Assembly: GCA_002400495.2 (NCBI GenBank)
Contig: NVQL02000043.1
Coordinates: 1-37,048 of the forward strand
Length of the DNA stretch: 37,048 nucleotides
From: Alphaproteobacteria bacterium
GTDB taxonomy: Bacteria; Pseudomonadota; Alphaproteobacteria; Rhizobiales; OSC116
Reading direction: 5' to 3'
Numbering within the stretch: position 1 is the first letter of the stretch; each line of letters begins with the position of its first letter. The notes beneath the pieces are model-generated. The model was not told the DNA's origin. It did not search any database and saw nothing but the letters and a program-made list of their open reading frames with translations. The position numbers were made by a program, and so were the translations under genes. Below, piece after piece: positions 32,883-37,048 of this stretch.

Positions 32883-33434
32883 ATGTCCTCAATCATCACA
32901 AAAATAGCGGATATGTTACACGGCAAAGGCAAAGAGTTATATGGCGGCGAGCTGGTCACCCAAGCGCAACACGCATTGCAATGCGCCACCTTGGCCGAAG
33001 CCGCCAAATCCAGCGATAAGCTCATAACCGCTTGCCTACTGCACGATATTGGGCATTTACTAGATGATGATTTTGAGCGTTTGGCGGCAGAAAAAGACCT
33101 TTATCACGAAGATTTAGGCGAAGCCTTCTTGAGTGAATGGTTTGATGACGAAGTGTGCCAACCGGTTAAATTACATGTTGCCGCCAAACGTTATTTCTGT
33201 GCCACCAATGATAAATATCTTGGCAAATTATCCGCAGCTTCTGCGCAATCGCTCAAATTACAAGGCGGTATTATGTCAGATGAAGAAGTCAAAAAATTCA
33301 GATTACACCCCTATTATCAAGATGCATTGCGCCTGCGCGTGTGGGACGATTTGGCCAAAGACCCAGACCTCATCACGCCTGACATTGCCCACTTTATGTT
33401 CTATGTCGAAAATAGCCTCAGCAAGGATATATAA
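32883..33434 (+). CDS. HD-domain oxygenase, PhnZ/TmpB-like
   Basis: 183 aa HD-domain protein. Compared with PhnZ, the mixed-valence diiron oxygenase that cleaves hydroxylated aminoethylphosphonate, the likely metal ligands are all present: His30, His54, Asp55, His75, His98 and Asp155. So are Tyr20 and Glu23, matching the PhnZ lid residues Tyr24 and Glu27, and the HVAAKRY segment with Lys102. Ordinary HD phosphohydrolases lack the lid pair. It sits between phnM and phnN and starts 21 bases after phnM, as do the HD proteins known to be associated with phn operons. No PhnY or TmpA dioxygenase gene is in view. Its true substrate is unknown. Confidence 0.8.
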   Translation: MSSIITKIADMLHGKGKELYGGELVTQAQHALQCATLAEAAKSSDKLITACLLHDIGHLLDDDFERLAAEKDLYHEDLGEAFLSEWFDDEVCQPVKLHVAAKRYFCATNDKYLGKLSAASAQSLKLQGGIMSDEEVKKFRLHPYYQDALRLRVWDDLAKDPDLITPDIAHFMFYVENSLSKDI

Positions 33435-33989
33435 ATGGCCAATACTGGATATTTCATCGCCGTGGTCGGCGCTAGCGGCGTTGGCAAAGACACTATTTTA
33501 GATGGCGTCAAAACCAAAATAAATCATAGAGATGATTTCCATTTCACCAAACGTTTCATCACACGCCCACAAAATGCAGGCGGGGAAGATCATATCCCTT
33601 TATCGGTTGATGAATTCAAAAGCCAACAACAGCAAGGCAATTTCGCCCTCTGGTGGACAGCGCATAACTTATTTTACGGCCTGCCAAAAAACATCTTGCC
33701 CAAGCTCAACCAAGGCCAAAATGTCATCGCCAATATTTCTCGCAAATCAGTTGCTGATGCCGCACATATATTTAACAAATTACTGGTCATCGAAATCACC
33801 GCCAGCCCCGATGTGATCAGCCAACGACTGCGCGCTCGCGGCCGCGAAACTCAGGCCGAGATAACCAAACGCCAAGCGCGAAAAGTCAATGATTGGGCAA
33901 GCTCACAAAAGGTCATTTCAGTGTTGAATGATGACGAACCACAAATTGCAATCGATCAATTTGTTAACACCTTACTCAGCCTTGCCTGA
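33435..33989 (+). CDS. phnN: Ribose 1,5-bisphosphate phosphokinase PhnN
   Basis: 184 aa guanylate-kinase-like P-loop enzyme that makes PRPP from ribose 1,5-bisphosphate, the last step of the C-P lyase pathway. Walker A is GASGVGKDT (12-20), where the final Ser/Thr-adjacent Asp is typical of PhnN; then FTKRFITRPQNAGGEDH and IEITASPDVISQRLRARGRE. It begins directly after the HD gene's stop codon. Its 3' end overlaps the convergent DUF1045 gene by 18 bases. Confidence 0.9.
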   Translation: MANTGYFIAVVGASGVGKDTILDGVKTKINHRDDFHFTKRFITRPQNAGGEDHIPLSVDEFKSQQQQGNFALWWTAHNLFYGLPKNILPKLNQGQNVIANISRKSVADAAHIFNKLLVIEITASPDVISQRLRARGRETQAEITKRQARKVNDWASSQKVISVLNDDEPQIAIDQFVNTLLSLA

Positions 33990-34634
33990 CACGCCGCGCA
34001 GCGTAAAACGTTCCAACAACTCAAATTGCCCATCTTTGCCAGGGTCACCAAAAATACACAGGCTGTCAATGGTCACAGGCTCAATCAAGCTGTTGCCAAT
34101 GCAATCGTCTAACTGGCTACGGGCTTCTACTAATTCTGGTTTAGATAATCCATTGGTCAAAGTCATATGAAACCGAAACTGATTGCCAACATAAGGATAA
34201 CCCCATTGGTCAAAATTCTCCCGCTCCAAATGCTTTAAATTTTTGCGTTTGATAATCTGCTTATGAGTCATCGGCGCGCGCAACGGGTCGAAAAACCGCA
34301 CGCATTTCCATGCCAATTTGTTCAACCCCTTTACATTGTTGCGCTCTGGCACCAAAGCCAGAAAATCACTTAACTGCGATATTTTCAAAAACCCTAAACT
34401 CACAGGCGGGCGTTTGCCCGCCAATATATCAACCTGCTGACATAATTTTTCAAAACCGACGCCTTCAGCCAATCGCATCGGGGCTTTTAATGTCGCGTGA
34501 AAACCGTAGCGCCGTGGCTTACTAACATGGGGTTTCATGTCTAACCATTGCACGCCAAAACCCGCCAAACTGGTGTCCTCACGTGGGGCAAAATAAATGG
34601 CATAACGTTTATATTCGGGTGTTGAATCAAGCAT
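33972..34634 (-). CDS. DUF1045 phosphonate-operon protein, 2H-phosphoesterase-like
   Basis: 220 aa protein of the family long noted beside C-P lyase genes in alphaproteobacteria. It carries two His-x-Thr motifs, His46-Ala-Thr48 (YGFHATLKAP) and His156-Met-Thr158 (FRFHMTLTNG), about 110 residues apart, the hallmark of 2H phosphoesterases acting on cyclic phosphates. It follows phnE with a one-base gap in the phnCDE operon. C-P lyase releases 5-phosphoribosyl 1,2-cyclic phosphate, which PhnP opens in E. coli, and no PhnP is in view, so this protein is a candidate for that step. That role is inference. I chose the ATG at 34634; an upstream extension lies inside phnE. Confidence 0.82.
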   Translation of the reverse strand: MLDSTPEYKRYAIYFAPREDTSLAGFGVQWLDMKPHVSKPRRYGFHATLKAPMRLAEGVGFEKLCQQVDILAGKRPPVSLGFLKISQLSDFLALVPERNNVKGLNKLAWKCVRFFDPLRAPMTHKQIIKRKNLKHLERENFDQWGYPYVGNQFRFHMTLTNGLSKPELVEARSQLDDCIGNSLIEPVTIDSLCIFGDPGKDGQFELLERFTLRGVSGKAE

Positions 34635-34635
34635 A

Positions 34636-35466
34636 TCAAAGCGCCCATTTGCGCAAACGTTGCGATAACATGTCAATCAAGGTTATCGACACAACCACAA
34701 TGATCATAATGGCGGCGGTTTCAGCATAAGCAAAACTGCGGATATTCTCCCACAATAATTGCCCAATACCGCCTGCCCCGACCATGCCCAGCACAGTCGC
34801 CGAGCGCACATTGGTCTCAAACCGATAGAGCGCTAACGATATCCATAAAGCCATCACTTGCGGTATCACGCCAAAGATAACTTCTTGTAATTTCTTAGCG
34901 CCCGTGGCGCGAATGCCCTCCACTGGCCGCGGGTCAATGGCTTCGACCGCTTCAGAAAACAACTTGGCAATCACCCCCACATTATGCACAAATATAGCCA
35001 TCACGCCAGCAAATGGCCCTAGGCCAACCGCCACCACAAATAACAAGGCAAATACAATTTCATTAATCGCGCGGCAGGCGTCCATCACGCGGCGCACAGG
35101 CTGCACAATCCAAGCAGGGAATATGTTGGATGATGACAAGATGGCAAACGGAACGCCTAATATAATGGCCAAAAATGTACCCCAAATGGCAATCTGAACG
35201 GTCACCACCATCTGTTCAACAAAAATATCAAAATCTCTAAAATTCGGGCTTAAAAACCCACTGGCATATTCTGCCATATTGCTGGCATCAGTGAATAGAG
35301 ACACCCAAAGCCGCATTTCAACTGGTGACCAACTCCACAATAATAACAGCACAATCACAATTCCGCTCACCCATTTGGTCAGCGTCTCACGCATTGGAAT
35401 TTTGGGTATGGTCATTTCATCCAATTTTTGCGTGTCATTCAGTGTCTGCGGTTTATATTGGTTCAT
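34636..35466 (-). CDS. phnE: Phosphonate ABC transporter permease PhnE
   Basis: 276 aa inner-membrane permease. After a polar N-terminus of about 30 residues come roughly six hydrophobic segments (for example WVSGIVIVLLLLWSWSP and TVQIAIWGTFLAIILGVPFA). The cytoplasmic loop VEAIDPRPVEGIRATGAKKL and the following FRFETNVRSATVLG-like segment (YRFETNVRSATVLGMVGAGG) are the PhnE hallmarks. The ATG at 35466 has GAGG six bases upstream; an ATG at 35478 in frame overlaps that site. Confidence 0.9.
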   Translation of the reverse strand: MNQYKPQTLNDTQKLDEMTIPKIPMRETLTKWVSGIVIVLLLLWSWSPVEMRLWVSLFTDASNMAEYASGFLSPNFRDFDIFVEQMVVTVQIAIWGTFLAIILGVPFAILSSSNIFPAWIVQPVRRVMDACRAINEIVFALLFVVAVGLGPFAGVMAIFVHNVGVIAKLFSEAVEAIDPRPVEGIRATGAKKLQEVIFGVIPQVMALWISLALYRFETNVRSATVLGMVGAGGIGQLLWENIRSFAYAETAAIMIIVVVSITLIDMLSQRLRKWAL

Positions 35467-35488
35467 GGTTTTCCTCATTTAAAATAAC

Positions 35489-35516
35489 CCGCCTCCTCAC
35501 TTATAGGAGGAAGCGG
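35489..35516 (-). terminator. Hairpin between phnD and phnE
   Basis: CCTCCT (35492-35497) pairs with AGGAGG (35505-35510) across a 7-base loop, extended by CCG (35489-35491) with CGG (35514-35516) beyond a 3-base bulge. On the minus strand no clean U-run follows. It is probably a partial terminator or message stabiliser after the binding-protein gene. Confidence 0.5.
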
Positions 35517-35535
35517 ATAACAGTCATTTTACAAA

Positions 35536-36546
35536 TTACATGTTCGGAACAGATTCCGTTAGCATGGTAATTTCAGCCGCTTGGGCTTCAAGTTCAGCAA
35601 CTTTTGTGGCTTTTTCAGCATCACTCCATTTGGTATCATTTTTAATTTTCAAAATGTCTTTATTGATGGCCAAAATACGAATTGGGAAAAGCTGAGCATC
35701 AGATGAAGGGCGGAATGGCGCCCATTGTAATGCAGCCAAAATATCACGCGCAGTCTTCACTTCTTCAACTGAGCCTGTACGGCCATAAGTCATAATAAAA
35801 GTGTAAAGACGGTTCTTAATGTCTTGATCAAGATCTTTACGCCATACCAACGGGTCAGATGGAATCAAAGGTGATTTCCAAATGATTTTCAACTTGGCAA
35901 ATTCTGTTGGGTTAGATTCTTCCAAACGGCGCATATTCTCAGTATTATTAGTCGCCACATCAACTAATTTATTAGCAGCTGCCAATGCATTGGCTTGGTG
36001 GTTGGCCGAACGCACAGTTTTAAAACATTTAGCAGGTGTTACGTTGTTTTTGGCAAATACATAAGTGGTTGGCACCAAAAAGCCAGAGGTAGAATTGGGG
36101 TCACCAATGCCAAAATCCAATGTGCCATCACATTTCAACAAATCATCCAATGTGTTGATTTTGCTGTCTTTATGCGCAATTAACAAAGACCAATAACCCG
36201 GGTTGCCATTGGCATCTACAGATTGAGCAAAAATCTCACCGTTCGAGCGTTTCACCGCTTCCATGGCAGATTTGTTGCCAAACCATGCCACTTGCACCTT
36301 ATCAAAGCGCATGGCTTCAATCACGCCTGCATAATCAGGGGCAAAAAAGGCATTGATCTTAAGGCCAGTGCCTTTTTCCATCGCGCCCAAAAATGGCTGC
36401 CATTGGGCTTTTAAACTGCTTGTTGATTCGGTCGAAATGATGCCGAAGTTAACCTCTTTATCAGCGGCATTTACAGCGGTTGCTGATAATATGCCAACGG
36501 CCATTGCTGCGGCAGCGGCTGCGGTCATAATTGCTTTTTTAAACAT
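35536..36546 (-). CDS. phnD: Phosphonate-binding periplasmic protein PhnD
   Basis: 336 aa. A signal peptide with an unusual run of alanines (residues 8-14, cleavage near VNA-AD at 27) leads into EVNFGIISTESTSSLKAQWQ, then DYAGVIEAMRFDKVQVAWFG, the conserved core of PhnD-type receptors. FGIGDPNSTSGFLVPTTYVF is the phosphonate-binding loop region. Two cysteines (KCD and KCF segments) may form a disulfide. Affinity for particular phosphonates cannot be read from sequence. Confidence 0.92.
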   Translation of the reverse strand: MFKKAIMTAAAAAAMAVGILSATAVNAADKEVNFGIISTESTSSLKAQWQPFLGAMEKGTGLKINAFFAPDYAGVIEAMRFDKVQVAWFGNKSAMEAVKRSNGEIFAQSVDANGNPGYWSLLIAHKDSKINTLDDLLKCDGTLDFGIGDPNSTSGFLVPTTYVFAKNNVTPAKCFKTVRSANHQANALAAANKLVDVATNNTENMRRLEESNPTEFAKLKIIWKSPLIPSDPLVWRKDLDQDIKNRLYTFIMTYGRTGSVEEVKTARDILAALQWAPFRPSSDAQLFPIRILAINKDILKIKNDTKWSDAEKATKVAELEAQAAEITMLTESVPNM

Positions 36547-36566
36547 GTCTTTATCCTATAAATAAA

Positions 36567-37048
36567 TTATTGCATATTGCTATTCATTGTGGGTTCAGTC
36601 GCTTGGTCTGGCGGCATGCCAGCCCAAACATTGTCGATATTTTTTTGCTTGGTCTGTAAAGACGGCAAAAAAAGCTCTTCACTTTCGGCGCCATAAAGTT
36701 CGTTTAAAAACTCTGGCGTCAGTGCCTCGGATGGGCCATCGTAGACGACCTTGCCAGCCCGCAACGCGATGGTGCGGCGGCAGTAATTTAATGCATATTC
36801 CACTTGGTGCAGCGATACCAATATGGTCATATTGTCTTTTTGGTTGAGCTCGGTCATGATGTCCATCACCTTGCGCGCGGCCGATGGGTCGAGCGAGGCA
36901 ATCGGCTCATCAGCCACCAATATTTTAGCGCCCTGCACCAAAGTGCGGGCAATGGCCGCGCGTTGTTGCTGCCCGCCCGATAAGGTCGAGCCGCGCTGCA
37001 TGGCTTGGGCGGCGATGCCAACCCGCGTTAAAGCCAGCATTGCAGCCT
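36567..37048 (-). CDS. phnC: Phosphonate ABC transporter ATP-binding protein PhnC, partial
   Basis: The C-terminal 160 residues of the importer ATPase are visible; the frame runs off the right edge, and its Walker A lies outside. The signature is [13 protein letters not shown], Walker B is [13 protein letters not shown], and the H-loop is [10 protein letters not shown]. The tail of about 45 residues after the ABC core is longer than in many PhnC proteins. The gene ends 20 bases before phnD. Any Pho box for this operon lies outside the window. Confidence 0.9.
   Translation of the reverse strand, partial: AAMLALTRVGIAAQAMQRGSTLSGGQQQRAAIARTLVQGAKILVADEPIASLDPSAARKVMDIMTELNQKDNMTILVSLHQVEYALNYCRRTIALRAGKVVYDGPSEALTPEFLNELYGAESEELFLPSLQTKQKNIDNVWAGMPPDQATEPTMNSNMQ

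Noticed and set aside
32883..33434. HD nucleotide phosphohydrolase (YfbR or RelA-type)
   Set aside because: The Tyr20/Glu23 lid pair, His98-Val-Ala-Ala-Lys102 segment and phn context fit PhnZ-type oxygenases better than nucleotide hydrolases.
1..37048. Insertion sequences, prophage, CRISPR arrays, tRNA or rRNA genes
   Set aside because: I found no transposase or integrase frame, no regularly spaced repeats, and no tRNA-like cloverleaf sequence on reading both strands; all long frames are explained by metabolic and transport genes.

Overview
The window is a dense stretch of bacterial chromosome, most likely from an alphaproteobacterium and plausibly a marine one. The evidence is the gene families present: a single-domain FrcA with FrcB/FrcC and an FrcK-type kinase, a C-P lyase operon carrying DUF1045 and an HD oxygenase, a TRAP transporter, and feruloyl-CoA synthase. 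This is inference from gene content; there is no rRNA or other phylogenetic marker. I see no tRNA, rRNA, CRISPR array, insertion sequence or phage gene. Almost everything lies in tightly packed operons devoted to uptake and catabolism of small organic compounds.

Layout. (1) 1-1247, minus: fetA and the start of fetB (FetAB-type ABC transporter; fetB runs off the left edge). (2) 1320-5684: a ROK-family repressor (minus) divergent from frcB-frcC-frcA (plus), a sugar ABC importer, with a near-perfect 29-bp palindrome touching the frcB promoter. (3) 5706-17416: a polyamine locus. A minus-strand unit (GS-like puuA, class III aminotransferase, puuB-like oxidase, FrcK-type kinase) and a GntR/FCD regulator face a plus-strand unit (potFGHI importer, class I glutamine amidotransferase, aldehyde dehydrogenase). 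Two copies of a TAATTTGATCAAAT palindrome sit in front of the two units. (4) 17418-27154: a locus that looks like CoA-dependent beta-oxidation of hydroxycinnamates or phenylpropanoids. The minus strand holds crotonase, MarR regulator, amidohydrolase, TRAP transporter dctPQM and acyl-CoA dehydrogenase; the plus strand holds a feruloyl-CoA-synthase-like ligase and an SDR. (5) 27165-37048: phosphonate use. A Pho box precedes phnGHIJKLM, a PhnZ-like HD oxygenase and phnN (plus). These converge with phnC-phnD-phnE-DUF1045 (minus; phnC runs off the right edge).

How it works together. Each block pairs a high-affinity importer with the enzymes for its presumed substrate and, in three cases, a local regulator whose likely operator can be seen. 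Imported putrescine would be gamma-glutamylated, oxidised, dehydrogenated and deglutamylated, or transaminated. Imported aromatic acids would be activated to CoA thioesters and shortened by hydration, dehydrogenation and hydrolysis. Phosphonates would be cleaved by C-P lyase under phosphate starvation. No phnP is visible, and the 2H-phosphoesterase-like DUF1045 protein is an attractive candidate for that step. A PhnZ/TmpB-like oxygenase is present without its usual 2-oxoglutarate dioxygenase partner.
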